A DNA stretch of 64,000 nt from an uncultured Oscillospiraceae bacterium. Lineage in GTDB: Bacteria; Bacillota; Clostridia; Oscillospirales; Oscillospiraceae. A program made the translations under genes and the position numbers. Below the pieces are notes generated by a model. It did not search any database. It had not been told where the DNA came from and worked only from the letters and a program-made list of their open reading frames with translations. Shown piece after piece: positions 25,231 to 34,208 of this stretch; position 1 is the first letter of the stretch; every line of letters starts with the position of its first letter. The stretch spans positions 62,001 to 126,000 of the forward strand of contig CAKTGM010000001.1 of assembly GCA_934561515.1 (NCBI GenBank). The letters are read 5' to 3'.

Positions 25231-25725
25231 CTATGGTGTTTCCAGCATCTCGCCCTCGTGCTTGAGGCCGGGAAAGCCGGTCTGCCGCAGCGCCTCATAG
25301 GTCAGGATCGCCACGGAGTTGGAGAGGTTCAGGCTGCGCGCCTCCGCGCGCATCGGAAGGCGGATGCAGCGCTCATAGTGCGCCGCACGGAAGTCCTCGG
25401 GAAGTCCCGCCGTTTCCTTGCCGAAAAAGAGCCAGCAGCCGTCCTGAAAGTCCGCCTGACAGTAGTCCTGCGGCGCTTTGGTCGTGGCGAGCCAGCAGCT
25501 TCGCTCCGCCTCGGGGTGCTTTGCAAAAAGCTCGGCGAGGTTTTCATACACGCTGATATCCACAAGATACCAGTAGTCCAGCCCCGCGCGCTTGACGGCG
25601 CGGTCGGAAATGTCGAACCCGAGGGGCTTTACGAGGTGCAGGTGCGCCCCCGTTGCCGCACAGGTGCGCGCGATATTGCCGCAGTTCTGCGGGATCTCCG
25701 GCTCCACGAGCACGATGTTGAGCAT
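25231..25725 (-). CDS. trmL: tRNA (cytidine(34)-2'-O)-methyltransferase
   Basis: 164-aa SPOUT methyltransferase that methylates the wobble nucleotide of tRNA-Leu. I start at 25725 (MLNIVLVEPEIPQNCGNIAR), with GGAGGAG upstream, rather than at the longer open frame. Motif PEIPQNCGNIARTCAATG, then FGKETAGLPEDF and the C-terminal knot RSLNLSNSVAILTYEALRQ are diagnostic. It lies upstream of pgk on the same strand. Confidence 0.93.
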   Translation of the reverse strand: MLNIVLVEPEIPQNCGNIARTCAATGAHLHLVKPLGFDISDRAVKRAGLDYWYLVDISVYENLAELFAKHPEAERSCWLATTKAPQDYCQADFQDGCWLFFGKETAGLPEDFRAAHYERCIRLPMRAEARSLNLSNSVAILTYEALRQTGFPGLKHEGEMLETP

Positions 25726-25756
25726 GATGGCGTCTCCTCCACGCGAAAGTTTAATT

Positions 25757-25785
25757 ATTGTACCGCAAAAATATTGCGAATTCAA
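25757..25785 (-). promoter_or_regulatory. Promoter of trmL (and possibly pgk-tpiA-gpmI)
   Basis: On the minus strand, TTGAAT (25785-25780), a 17-base spacer and TACAAT (25762-25757), 32 bases before the trmL ATG. Confidence 0.7.
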
Positions 25786-25896
25786 CCTAAAATACAGCCT
25801 TTTAAAACGATTTTTCCAAAATGAAAAAACAGGGCGGGAGAAACGAAAAAAACTTTTACCTTTTTTGCAGGAAATGGTGGATTTTTTGTTTCTCTT

Positions 25897-25905
25897 TGGT
25901 ATAAT
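25897..25905 (+). promoter_or_regulatory. Extended -10 promoter of the glmU-like gene
   Basis: TGG-TATAAT extended -10 (TATAAT at 25900-25905) with a T-rich, poorly matching -35 region. The ATG is about 40 bases downstream. Confidence 0.55.
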
Positions 25906-25946
25906 ACCCGTTAAGAGGGACTATTTTACGAAAGGAGCTCACTCCA

Positions 25947-27083
25947 ATGGATCAGAAGCTGGCCGTCCTGTTCATGCCGGACGATATGACGCTGACAAAA
26001 GAGAAAACACCGCTGATGCTAAGGCCCATCCTGTTCTGCCCCATCCTCACCTGGATGATCGACGAACTGATGGGACAGGGCATTGAGCGGTTTTTTATTG
26101 TATCCGATGTGCGCGCGCATGATATGATGCGCCCCTACGTCTCCGAAAAGGCCGACGTCACCTATGTGGACGGCGCAAAGCACGGCGAAGAGCTTTTGAA
26201 GCTGCTCAAGGGCGAAAAGGGCAGCGTGCTCATCGTCAACGGCGCAGTGCTGCCCGTGGGCATCTTCTCCGGCGGCGCGGTCTACTCGGCGGATGCCAAG
26301 GAGTGCTGCAAGGTACTCCGTGAGCACGGTGCGTTCGCGGCCTTCCCCGCGGGGGCCGAGATCTCGAAGGGCTTCCTCCCCGTCGGCGACGAGGAAGAGC
26401 TTCGCTCGGCGCAGGATATGTGCCGCCGCAAGATCGCGGACAAGCACTTTGCCGCGGGTGTTTCCATCATGGACGTGAGCAACACCTACATCGATCCCCG
26501 CGTGACCATCGGCAGCGGCACGGTCATCCTCCCCGGCACGATCCTGCGCGGCAGGACGGTCATCGGCAAGAACTGCACCATCGGCCCGAACGCCATGATC
26601 CGCGACTGCACGGTCGGCGACGAGACCGAGGTGAACGCCTCGCAGCTCAACGAGAGCACCGTCGGCAGCCATACGACCGTCGGCCCCTTCGCCTATGTGC
26701 GCCCGCATTCGAGCATCTGCGACCATGTCAAGGTCGGCGACTTTGTCGAGATCAAAAACAGCGTCATCGGCAGCGGCACGAAGATCTCGCACCTGACCTA
26801 CATCGGCGACAGCGACTGCGGCGAGCGCATCAACTTCGGCTGCGGCACGGTGACGACGAATTACGACGGCTTCAATAAGTTCCGCTGCACGATCGGCGAC
26901 GACGCCTTCATCGGCTGCAACACCAACCTCATCGCGCCCGTCACGGTGGGCCGCGGCAGCTACATCGCCGCCGGCTCCACCATCACCGACGAGGTGCCCG
27001 AGGACGCGCTGGCGCTGGCCCGCTCGCGTCAGGTCAACAAGCCCGGCTGGGCCGTCACCTGGCGCAGCGCGCACAAAAAGTAA
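25947..27083 (+). CDS. GlmU-like acetyltransferase with degenerate N-terminal domain
   Basis: 378-aa protein at the conserved glmU locus upstream of prs. The C-terminal ~220 residues form a left-handed beta-helix with the complete GlmU acetyltransferase set: VKVGDFVEIKNS, the active-site His in SHLTYIGD, GCGTVTTNYDGFNK, and GDDAFIGCNTNLIAPVTVG. The N-terminal ~145 residues are much shorter than the ~230-residue pyrophosphorylase domain and lack the LAAGxGTRM nucleotide loop: the equivalent region reads VLFMPDDMTLTKEKTPLM. Hence glucosamine-1-phosphate acetylation is likely, but UTP transfer is not; a separate uridylyltransferase would be required elsewhere. AAAGGAG precedes the start. Confidence 0.82.
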   Translation: MDQKLAVLFMPDDMTLTKEKTPLMLRPILFCPILTWMIDELMGQGIERFFIVSDVRAHDMMRPYVSEKADVTYVDGAKHGEELLKLLKGEKGSVLIVNGAVLPVGIFSGGAVYSADAKECCKVLREHGAFAAFPAGAEISKGFLPVGDEEELRSAQDMCRRKIADKHFAAGVSIMDVSNTYIDPRVTIGSGTVILPGTILRGRTVIGKNCTIGPNAMIRDCTVGDETEVNASQLNESTVGSHTTVGPFAYVRPHSSICDHVKVGDFVEIKNSVIGSGTKISHLTYIGDSDCGERINFGCGTVTTNYDGFNKFRCTIGDDAFIGCNTNLIAPVTVGRGSYIAAGSTITDEVPEDALALARSRQVNKPGWAVTWRSAHKK

Positions 27084-27125
27084 GTACCTTCAGTAAATTA
27101 TTATAAAAAAGAGGAGTACATCATC

Positions 27126-28094
27126 ATGATCTCTCACGGCAAGGACATCAAAATTTTCACCGGCAACGCAAATCCCAAGCTCGCAGACAGCATCTGCAAG
27201 ATCATCGGCACCAAGCTCGGCGAGAGCGAGGTAAAGAGCTTTGCCGACGGCGAGGCTTCCGTCTCCCTGTACGAGACCGTGCGCGGCAGCGACGTGTTCC
27301 TCGTCCAGTCCACCTGCAAGCCCGTCAACGACAGCCTGATGGAGCTGCTGATCATGGTCGACGCCTGCCGCCGCGCCTCCGCCGGCCGCATCACCGCCGT
27401 CATGCCCTACTTCGGCTATGCCCGTCAGGACCGCAAGGCCAAGAGCCGCGACCCCATCTCCGCCAAGCTCGTGGCCAACATGCTCGTCGCTGCGGGCGTT
27501 GACCGCGTGCTGACGATGGACCTGCACGCCAACCAGATCCAGGGCTTCTTCGATATCCCCGTGGATAACCTCTTCGGCAACCCCATCTTCGTCGACTACT
27601 ACGCCAAGAAGTTCGGCGCCGTCTGCGAGGATATGGTCGTCGTCTCTCCCGACGTCGGCTCTGTCGCCCGCGCCCGCACCTTCGCCCAGAAGCTGCACAT
27701 GAACCTCGCCATCGTTGATAAGCGCCGCCAGAAGGCCAACCAGTGCGAGGTCATGAACGTCATCGGCGACGTGGCCGGCAAGGAGTGCATCCTCTTCGAC
27801 GATATGGTCGACACCGCCGGCTCCCTCTGCAACGCGGCCAAGGCCATCGTTGAGGTCGGCGGCGCGAAGAAGGTCTACGCCTGCGCGTCCCACGGCGTTC
27901 TCTCCGGCCCCGCGCTCGAGCGTCTTGCCGCGAGCAACATCGAGGAGCTGGCCCTGCTCGACACCATCCCCGCCCCCGTCGGCGAGGAGGAGCTTGCCAA
28001 GTCCCGCATCAAGTACCTGACCGTCGCGCCCATGTTCGCCGAGGCGATCGAGCGCACCTATCAGGAGATCTCCATCGCAAAGCTCTTCAACTGA
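27126..28094 (+). CDS. prs: Ribose-phosphate pyrophosphokinase
   Basis: 322-aa enzyme making PRPP from ribose 5-phosphate and ATP for nucleotide, His and Trp synthesis. Motifs: FADGEASVSL, YFGYARQDRK (ATP flexible loop), MDLHANQIQGFF, SPDVGSVARA and the PRPP loop DDMVDTAGSL. The N-terminal HGKDIKIFTGNANPKLAD is normal. ATG 27126 has AGAGGAG upstream. It follows the glmU-like gene by 42 bases, the classic Firmicutes glmU-prs pair. Confidence 0.96.
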   Translation: MISHGKDIKIFTGNANPKLADSICKIIGTKLGESEVKSFADGEASVSLYETVRGSDVFLVQSTCKPVNDSLMELLIMVDACRRASAGRITAVMPYFGYARQDRKAKSRDPISAKLVANMLVAAGVDRVLTMDLHANQIQGFFDIPVDNLFGNPIFVDYYAKKFGAVCEDMVVVSPDVGSVARARTFAQKLHMNLAIVDKRRQKANQCEVMNVIGDVAGKECILFDDMVDTAGSLCNAAKAIVEVGGAKKVYACASHGVLSGPALERLAASNIEELALLDTIPAPVGEEELAKSRIKYLTVAPMFAEAIERTYQEISIAKLFN

Positions 28095-28134
28095 CATAAC
28101 GTCGTTCCCCGCCGCGCGCGGGGAGACGGCACCG

Positions 28135-28169
28135 GGAGGGATATCTCGAGCACGAGATATCCCTCCTTT
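28135..28169 (+). terminator. Terminator between prs and pth
   Basis: GGAGGGATATCTCG-AGCA-CGAGATATCCCTCC then TTT. A second GC-rich hairpin (TCCCCGC/GCGGGGA, 28106-28124) precedes it. The short T run suggests partial termination. Confidence 0.65.
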
Positions 28170-28246
28170 CCGCCCACACGAAAAAGGCGGCGCGCCGCGC
28201 CGCCAAAGCTCTCCCCCAACGGGGAAAATGATCGAGGATAATTCTT

Positions 28247-28828
28247 ATGATTTTCAAAAGATCCGGCCCGCCGGAATGGCTCTTAGTCTGTTTGGGCAAT
28301 TATGGCAAGGAATATGAAAACACCCGCCACAACGTCGGCTTCATGGCCGCGGAACGGCTCATCGACAAGCGCGATCTGCGCTGCAACCGCCTGCGCTTCC
28401 GCGCGCTCACCGAGGTCATCGACCTTGGCGGCGCGAACGTGCTCTTGATGATGCCGCAGACGTACATGAACCTCTCCGGCGAGGCCGTCGGCGAGGCGGC
28501 GCGCTTCTATAAAATCCCCGCCGACCACGTCATCGTCATCTCTGACGATATCTCCCTGCCGCTGGGCAAGGTGCGCGTGCGCGCAAGCGGCAGCGCGGGC
28601 GGCCACAACGGTCTCAAGAACATCATCGCCCACCTCGGCACCGACAAGTTCCCGCGCGTCAAGGTCGGCGTGGGCGCGCCGGAGCACGACATTGTCGACT
28701 GGGTCATCGGCCCCTTCACGGCGAGCGAGCGCAAGGTCGTAGACGGCGTGCTCGACCGCGTGCTCGAGGCCGTTGAGTGCATCATCACCGACGGTGTGCT
28801 CGCCGCGCAGAACCGCTGCAACGGCTGA
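28247..28828 (+). CDS. pth: Peptidyl-tRNA hydrolase
   Basis: 193-aa enzyme that recycles tRNA from drop-off peptidyl-tRNA. Catalytic/binding residues: Asn in LGNYGKEYENTRHNVGF, His in RHNVGF, Asn in TYMNLSGEAVG, Asp in SDDISLPLGKVRVR, followed by GGHNGLKNI. Length is normal. In Bacillus the orthologue is spoVC, between prs and mfd, the same order as here. Confidence 0.95.
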   Translation: MIFKRSGPPEWLLVCLGNYGKEYENTRHNVGFMAAERLIDKRDLRCNRLRFRALTEVIDLGGANVLLMMPQTYMNLSGEAVGEAARFYKIPADHVIVISDDISLPLGKVRVRASGSAGGHNGLKNIIAHLGTDKFPRVKVGVGAPEHDIVDWVIGPFTASERKVVDGVLDRVLEAVECIITDGVLAAQNRCNG

Positions 28829-28861
28829 TACCTCCCGGCGCGAAAATTTATAAAATCGCCA

Positions 28862-28889
28862 TAGACTTTTTGCGAAAAGCTCATATAAT
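28862..28889 (+). promoter_or_regulatory. Promoter of mfd
   Basis: TAGACT (28862-28867), a 16-base spacer and TATAAT (28884-28889). The mfd start is about 80 bases downstream. Confidence 0.65.
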
Positions 28890-28970
28890 AGCATCATGAT
28901 ATGTTCGGGTGCGACCCGCCGCGTGCGCGGCGGATCGGCCCTTTTGCGCGTTGCGGAGGGAGGTGTCGGC

Positions 28971-31900
28971 ATGGCACAGGGGATGAAACAGCTCGGCGCG
29001 GCGCTCGCGGCGCTGCCCGAGGTGCGCGAGCTGATGATGAACATCGACGCGGGGACGAGTCCCGTCGCCGTGTCGGGCCTTGCAGGCGTGCACCGCGCGC
29101 AGCTCGCCGCCGCGCTGCGCCAGCAGACGAAGCGGCCGCTTCTCGTGCTCTGCGCCGACGAAAACGAGGCAAACCGCATGGCGCTCGACCTCGCCGCGCT
29201 GCTCGGCGAAGAGGCAAGCCTTCTCTTCGCGCGCGAATGGCAGCTGCGCGACCGCGTCTCCGCCTCGCACGGCTGGGAGCAGCAGCGCATCGGCACGCTC
29301 TGCCGCCTTGCCGCCGGGGAAGCGAGCGTGCTCGTCGCCACGGTCGATGCGCTGATGCAGCGCACGCTGCCGCCCGCGCTCCTGCGCGGCGCGGTGACGG
29401 AGATCGAGATCGGCGCGCGCTTCGACCTTGCCGCCCTTTCCAGAAAGCTTGTCGAGATCGGCTACGTCCGCGCCGAAACGGTCGAGGGCGTGGGGCAGTT
29501 TGCCCTGCGCGGCGGGATTCTGGATATCTACTCGCCGCTCAGCGCGCCCGTGCGCGTCGAATTTTTCGACGACGAGGTGGACGCGATGGGCGAATTCGAC
29601 CTTGCGACCCAGCGCCGCACGCAGAATGTCAAGACGCTCACCGTCCTGCCCGCGGCTGAGGTGCTGCCCGCGCTTACCGCCGGCGGGCGCGAGAAAATGC
29701 TCGAACGCCTCTCCCGCGCGGCGCAGAAAATTGAGAAAAAGGCCGCGGACAGCCCCATCGTGAAGACGCTGCGCGGCGACATGGAGCGCCTTTCCAATGA
29801 CCTGCCGCTTGGCGGCATGGACCGCTATCTTGCCGCCTGCTACCCTGAGGAGATCTGCGCGCTCGACTATCTTGCGCCCGATACGCTCGCCGTCGTGAGC
29901 GACGGGATGCGCGTTCTGGAGCGCGGGAAAAACTACCACTGGGAGCTTTCCGAGGACGTAAAGCCCCTCATCGAAGAGGGCGTCCTCTGCGGAGAGTTTG
30001 CTTCCCTCGCGCTCACGCAGGAGTCGCTCAGCCGCCGCCTTGCGGACTTCCCCGTGCTGCTGCTCGATGCGCTGCCGACCTCGCGCAACCTGCTCGCGCC
30101 GCGCGTGCTGCTCAGCATGAACGCGCGCTCGCTGCCGAGCTACGGCGGCAGCCTCGAGACCGCCGCGGGCGACATGGAGCGCTATCTTGGCGCGGGCTGC
30201 GGCGTTCTCATCCTCTGCGGCAACGAAACGCGCGCAAAGAATCTCCAGCGCCTTTTGGAAGAGCGCGGCATCCGCGCCCGGCTCGATCTCAAGGGCGAGC
30301 GCCTGCCCGTCCCGCACGAGACCGTCATCGGCCTCGGCGCGCTGAGCGCGGGCAGCGAATATCCCCAATTGAAGCTCGTCATCCTGACCGAGGGCCAGCT
30401 CACCACGCCCCTTTCCGGCAAGCGCACGAAGGCGCGGCCCAGGAAGGAGACCTCCGCGCGCGAGGCGCTGCGCTCCTATGAAGACCTCTCCCCCGGCGAT
30501 CTCGTGGTGCACGTGCACCACGGCATCGGCCGCTTCGCGGGCATCGAGCGGATGCGCGTGGACGGCGTGGACAAGGACTACATTAAAATCTGCTACGCGG
30601 GCAACGACAGCCTGTATGTCCCCGCGACGCAGCTCGACATGGTGTCAAAGTACATCGGCGGCCACGGCGAGGACGAGGACGGCCATCCGCGCGCCAAGCT
30701 CTCAAAGCTCGGCGGCACGGACTGGTCGCGCGCCAAGACGAAGGCGCGCGCCGCGGCGAAGGATCTTGCCAAGGGGCTCATCGCGCTCTACGCCGAGCGC
30801 CAGCGCCGCCCGGGCTTCGCCTTCTCGCCTGACTCCCCGTGGCAGAAGGAATTTGAAGACGCCTTCGACTATGAAGAGACCGACGATCAGCTGCGCGCCA
30901 TCGCCGAGATCAAGGGCGACATGGAGCGCACAACGCCGATGGACCGCCTGCTCTGCGGCGACGTGGGCTACGGCAAAACGGAGGTCGCGCTGCGCGCCGT
31001 GATGAAGTGCATCTTAGACGGCAAGCAGGCGGCGATCTTAGTACCGACCACGGTGCTCGCCCAGCAGCACTACGCGACCGCCATCAACCGCTTCCGCTCG
31101 TTCCCCGTGCGCATCGAGGTGCTGTCGCGCTTCAAAACGCCGGCGCAGAAAAGGCAGATCATGCAGGACGCGGCCGCGGGCAGGATCGACCTTCTCATCG
31201 GCACGCACTCGCTGCTGCAAAAGAGCCTGCACTTTAAGGATCTTGGCCTTCTCGTCATCGACGAGGAGCAGCGCTTCGGCGTGACGCACAAGGAAAAGCT
31301 CAAGGAGCTTTCCCGTCAGGTCGACACGCTGACGCTCTCGGCAACGCCCATCCCCCGCACGCTCAACATGGCACTCTCGGGCATCCGCGATATGTCCACC
31401 ATCGAGGTCCCGCCCGTTGACCGCCAGCCGGTGCAGACCTATGTCCTCGAGCACAACTGGGGCGTCATTGCCGACGCCATCCGGCGCGAGCTTGCCCGCG
31501 GCGGGCAGGTCTACTATATGCACAACCGCGTGGAGACCATCGACCGCTGCGCAGCTCAGATCAAAAAGCTTCTCGGCGAAGAGGTCTCGATCGGCGTTGC
31601 CCACGGCAAGATGGACGAAAAGGGCTTATCGGCCGTGATGCAGCAGCTCTCGGACGGGGAAATTCAGGTGCTCGTGTGCACGACCATCATCGAAACGGGC
31701 ATCGACATCCCGAATGTCAACACCCTCATCATCGAGGATGCCGACCGTCTGGGCCTTGCCCAGCTCCACCAGATCAGAGGGCGCATCGGCCGCAGCGCGC
31801 GCAGGGCCTATGCCTATATGACCTACCGCGCGGGCAAAATTCTCACGGAGGTCGCCGCCAAGCGTCTCACCGCCATCCGCGAGTACGCGGAGTTCGGCTC

Positions 31901-32543
31901 AGGCTTTCGCATCGCGATGCGCGACCTTGAAATTCGCGGCGCGGGCAATTTGCTCGGGGCCGAGCAGTCGGGCTATATGATGAGCGTGGGCTACGATATG
32001 TACCTGCAATTGCTCGAAGAAGCCGTGCTGGAGCAGCGCGGCGAAAAAGCCCCCCAGCGCACCGAATGCTCCGCCGACCTCACGGTTTCGGCCAACCTCC
32101 CGGAGAGCTACATCTCCTCCGGCGAGCAGCGCATGGACATCTACCGCCGCATCGCGGCGCTGCGCACGAGCGAGGGCGCGCAGGAGCTGCTTGACGAGCT
32201 CATTGACCGCTACGGCGAGCCGCCGCAGCCGGTCTTGAAGCTCATGGACGTGGCGCTTTTGCGCGCCGAGGCCGTCCAGTCCGGCATTTGCGATATCACA
32301 CAGCGCGGAGGCGAGATCGTCTTCACCTTCGCTGCGGGCGAGAGTATGCCCGTGGAGGCCGTGATGGCCCTGTGCATCCAGACGAAAAACAAGCGCCGGC
32401 TCACGCTCTCCGCCACCGGAACGGAGCCGAAGCTCACACTGCGCCTCGCGCCAGACGAGGACGCGCTCGAATCCGCCTTGACGCTGGTCGAAGACCTGCG
32501 CGTAAATAAGGAAGAAAACGAAAAAGAGGTAACATCATGCTGA
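28971..32543 (+). CDS. mfd: Transcription-repair coupling factor
   Basis: 1190-aa ATP-dependent translocase that removes stalled RNA polymerase and recruits UvrA. I start at ATG 28971 (MAQGMKQLGAALAALPE), preceded by GGAGGGAGGTG; the frame is open up to 28896 without a better ribosome site. Domains: UvrB-like N-terminal module (to ~300), degenerate D3 region, RNA polymerase-interaction domain around 470-540 (LSPGDLVVHVHHGIGRFAG), RecG-like helicase domain with GDVGYGKTE Walker A and DEEQRFG Walker B, TLSATPIPRT motif III, and the TRG/D7 C-terminal domain. It overlaps the following parvulin gene by 7 bases. Confidence 0.97.
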   Translation: MAQGMKQLGAALAALPEVRELMMNIDAGTSPVAVSGLAGVHRAQLAAALRQQTKRPLLVLCADENEANRMALDLAALLGEEASLLFAREWQLRDRVSASHGWEQQRIGTLCRLAAGEASVLVATVDALMQRTLPPALLRGAVTEIEIGARFDLAALSRKLVEIGYVRAETVEGVGQFALRGGILDIYSPLSAPVRVEFFDDEVDAMGEFDLATQRRTQNVKTLTVLPAAEVLPALTAGGREKMLERLSRAAQKIEKKAADSPIVKTLRGDMERLSNDLPLGGMDRYLAACYPEEICALDYLAPDTLAVVSDGMRVLERGKNYHWELSEDVKPLIEEGVLCGEFASLALTQESLSRRLADFPVLLLDALPTSRNLLAPRVLLSMNARSLPSYGGSLETAAGDMERYLGAGCGVLILCGNETRAKNLQRLLEERGIRARLDLKGERLPVPHETVIGLGALSAGSEYPQLKLVILTEGQLTTPLSGKRTKARPRKETSAREALRSYEDLSPGDLVVHVHHGIGRFAGIERMRVDGVDKDYIKICYAGNDSLYVPATQLDMVSKYIGGHGEDEDGHPRAKLSKLGGTDWSRAKTKARAAAKDLAKGLIALYAERQRRPGFAFSPDSPWQKEFEDAFDYEETDDQLRAIAEIKGDMERTTPMDRLLCGDVGYGKTEVALRAVMKCILDGKQAAILVPTTVLAQQHYATAINRFRSFPVRIEVLSRFKTPAQKRQIMQDAAAGRIDLLIGTHSLLQKSLHFKDLGLLVIDEEQRFGVTHKEKLKELSRQVDTLTLSATPIPRTLNMALSGIRDMSTIEVPPVDRQPVQTYVLEHNWGVIADAIRRELARGGQVYYMHNRVETIDRCAAQIKKLLGEEVSIGVAHGKMDEKGLSAVMQQLSDGEIQVLVCTTIIETGIDIPNVNTLIIEDADRLGLAQLHQIRGRIGRSARRAYAYMTYRAGKILTEVAAKRLTAIREYAEFGSGFRIAMRDLEIRGAGNLLGAEQSGYMMSVGYDMYLQLLEEAVLEQRGEKAPQRTECSADLTVSANLPESYISSGEQRMDIYRRIAALRTSEGAQELLDELIDRYGEPPQPVLKLMDVALLRAEAVQSGICDITQRGGEIVFTFAAGESMPVEAVMALCIQTKNKRRLTLSATGTEPKLTLRLAPDEDALESALTLVEDLRVNKEENEKEVTSC

Positions 32544-33649
32544 AAAAGAGAATTCTCTCATTCCTCGGCGCGGCGGCCCTCACCGCTGTGCTCACCTTCG
32601 CCGTCGTCTCGCTCTCACCCGCGAACGGCTTCACCTCCGGCTCGATGCAGGAGGGGCTGAGCTACGAGGTCTGCGGCGTTTCGCCCGACGCGATCGTTGC
32701 AAGTCTTGACGGCAACGGCGCAAGCGCCGATCTCATCACCTACTGGATCGGCTACAACGCCTCCTACCTCAACAGCTATATGCAGTACTACGGCGGCGGC
32801 GCGCTCGACTGGGACTATGTCATGGCCGACGGCACGACCATGCCCGACTACATCATGCAGGACGTGCTCACCACCGTCAAGCAGGAACTGCTTGTTGAAA
32901 ATCTCGCCGAAAAGTACGGCGTGACGCTCACCGATGCGCAGCGCGCGGCGATGGACGCCGACGTGCAGGGCTTTGTTGAGCAGTACGGCAGCGAGGAGGC
33001 CTTTGACGAAGAGCTTGCAAAGCTCGGCCTCCGCCGCGAGACCTACGAGCGCATCACCTCCGCCAATTACCTCTTCCAGAATCTCTATCAGCTCTATCTG
33101 ACCGAGGGCAGCGCGCTCTATGTCTCTGCCGAAGACCTTGCCGCCTACGCCGCCGCGCAGGGCTACATCACCGCCGACCACATCCTGCTCACCACCGTGG
33201 ATACCGCCACGGGCGAGGCGCTGAGCGACGAGACGGTCGCCGAGAAGCGGGCGCTCGCCGAATCGCTCGCCGAAAAGCTCAGAAGCTACACGGGCGACGA
33301 CCTTGCCTCCTACTTTGCAGAGCTTGCCGACGAGTACAGCGAGGACCCGGGCCGCGCGTCCAATCCCACGGGCTACACCTTCACCACCGGCTCGATGGTG
33401 AAGGAGTTTGAGGATGCCGCCTACGCGCTCGACGAGGGCGCGGTGAGCGATATCGTCGAGTCGAGCTTCGGCTATCACATCCTGCTGCGCCTGCCGCTCG
33501 ACAAGACCGCCGCCGCGGAGAACGTCCGCGAGGCGTACTTCACGAACCTCATCGATACGCAGCTTGAAAAGGCCGTGATCGCCACAAGCGAGCAGTTCAG
33601 CGCGCTCGACGCCAAGGCGCTGTACGAGGCGATCGCTGCTGCACAGTAA
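32537..33649 (+). CDS. Parvulin-type peptidylprolyl isomerase (PrsA/SurA-like)
   Basis: 370-aa extracytoplasmic folding factor. MLKKRILSFLGAAALTAVLT and the following hydrophobic stretch form a signal sequence; no lipobox cysteine follows directly, so it is either secreted or held by the uncleaved signal anchor. A SurA-N-like helical region (to ~220) precedes the PpiC domain (~215-320) with YITADHILLTT, LADEYSEDPG, TGYTFTTGSMVKEFEDAA and ESSFGYHILLR. It overlaps mfd by 7 bases and thus is translationally coupled. A similar pairing after mfd is common in Clostridia. Confidence 0.9.
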   Translation: MLKKRILSFLGAAALTAVLTFAVVSLSPANGFTSGSMQEGLSYEVCGVSPDAIVASLDGNGASADLITYWIGYNASYLNSYMQYYGGGALDWDYVMADGTTMPDYIMQDVLTTVKQELLVENLAEKYGVTLTDAQRAAMDADVQGFVEQYGSEEAFDEELAKLGLRRETYERITSANYLFQNLYQLYLTEGSALYVSAEDLAAYAAAQGYITADHILLTTVDTATGEALSDETVAEKRALAESLAEKLRSYTGDDLASYFAELADEYSEDPGRASNPTGYTFTTGSMVKEFEDAAYALDEGAVSDIVESSFGYHILLRLPLDKTAAAENVREAYFTNLIDTQLEKAVIATSEQFSALDAKALYEAIAAAQ

Positions 33650-33673
33650 AAACTCCCGATGGAAGAACGGGCA

Positions 33674-33717
33674 AAAAAGGGGGACTTCTCTTTCGCGAAA
33701 GAGAAGTCCCCCTTTTT
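33674..33717 (+). terminator. 44-bp perfect palindrome, terminator of mfd-parvulin operon
   Basis: 22-base arms (33674-33695 and 33696-33717) are perfectly complementary with A and T tracts at the ends. Besides terminating, it is the first member of the composite palindromic repeat family described separately. Confidence 0.85.
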
Positions 33718-33893
33718 ATCCCCTCACGAGGGGGTAGGGATGGCAGCGCCGATGGCGCTGCACGGGCAAAGGGGATATTCTCTCGCGTGAGAGAATATCC
33801 CCTTTTAATCCCCTAAGAGAACGGCAGGGGCGTTTCGACTTCGCCCCTGCACCCCTAACGACCAAAAGGGAGGGGCCTTGCCCCTCCTTTTTG
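33674..33893. repeat. Composite palindromic repeat cluster, left of the islet
   Basis: Five hairpins in a row: the 44-bp palindrome; CCCCTCACGAGGGG (33720-33733); GCAGCGCC-GAT-GGCGCTGC (33743-33761); a 17-base-arm palindrome around GCGT at 33768-33805 with GATATTCTCTC/GAGAGAATATC core; GCAGGGGCG/CGCCCCTGC (33824-33850); and AAAAGGGAGGGGC/GCCCCTCCTTTT (33863-33890). The order of a GCAGCGC dyad, a CCCCTC dyad and a long A/T-ended palindrome recurs in the tandem array at 34.7-35.2 kb. No gene is seen. Confidence 0.75.
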
Positions 33894-33938
33894 GATTATC
33901 CACCCCGCGCTCCTGACGGGGCGGCATTGCTTCTTTTC

Positions 33939-34091
33939 TCAATTCTCCGCTGTGATATAGATTTCTTCGGCTTGCTGTTGGGCGGCGATGAGGGTTTCTT
34001 TGGCAGTACCGTAGTTTTGCTTCTCTATTTGCTCTAAGGCGGAGGTGATGGCGTTGAACAAAAGCAGGTACATCTTCTTATATTCTTCCAT
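33939..34091 (-). CDS. Small conserved hypothetical protein (50 aa)
   Basis: 50-aa acidic helical protein beginning MEEYKKMYLLLFNAITSALE and containing QNYGTAKETLIAAQQQAEEI. AAGGAGG lies 6 bases before the ATG at 34091, so translation is well supported. Two helices of a TPR-like or coiled-coil kind are predicted from the heptad pattern. Small proteins of this type accompany accessory genes in gut Firmicutes, but I cannot name a function. It is divergent from the XRE regulator, and its promoter region contains the long palindrome at 34118-34148, so it is probably that regulator's target. Confidence 0.75.
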   Translation of the reverse strand: MEEYKKMYLLLFNAITSALEQIEKQNYGTAKETLIAAQQQAEEIYITAEN

Positions 34092-34117
34092 GGTATCCTC
34101 CTTGCTTCGAGAAAAAT

Positions 34118-34148
34118 TTATAATTGCACTGATATAGTGCAATTATAA
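34118..34148. promoter_or_regulatory. 13-bp-arm palindromic operator with divergent -10 boxes
   Basis: TTATAATTGCACT-GATAT-AGTGCAATTATAA: perfect 13-base arms (34118-34130, 34136-34148). Each arm contains TATAAT, so -10 elements for both directions are embedded in the operator. It lies in the 117-base gap between the small protein and the divergent XRE gene, a strong candidate autoregulatory site. Confidence 0.8.
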
Positions 34149-34208
34149 TGATCTTTGCGGATAAACTCAATACCGAAATGTGCGAAATCAGCACAGGAGG
34201 TGTTGGGC

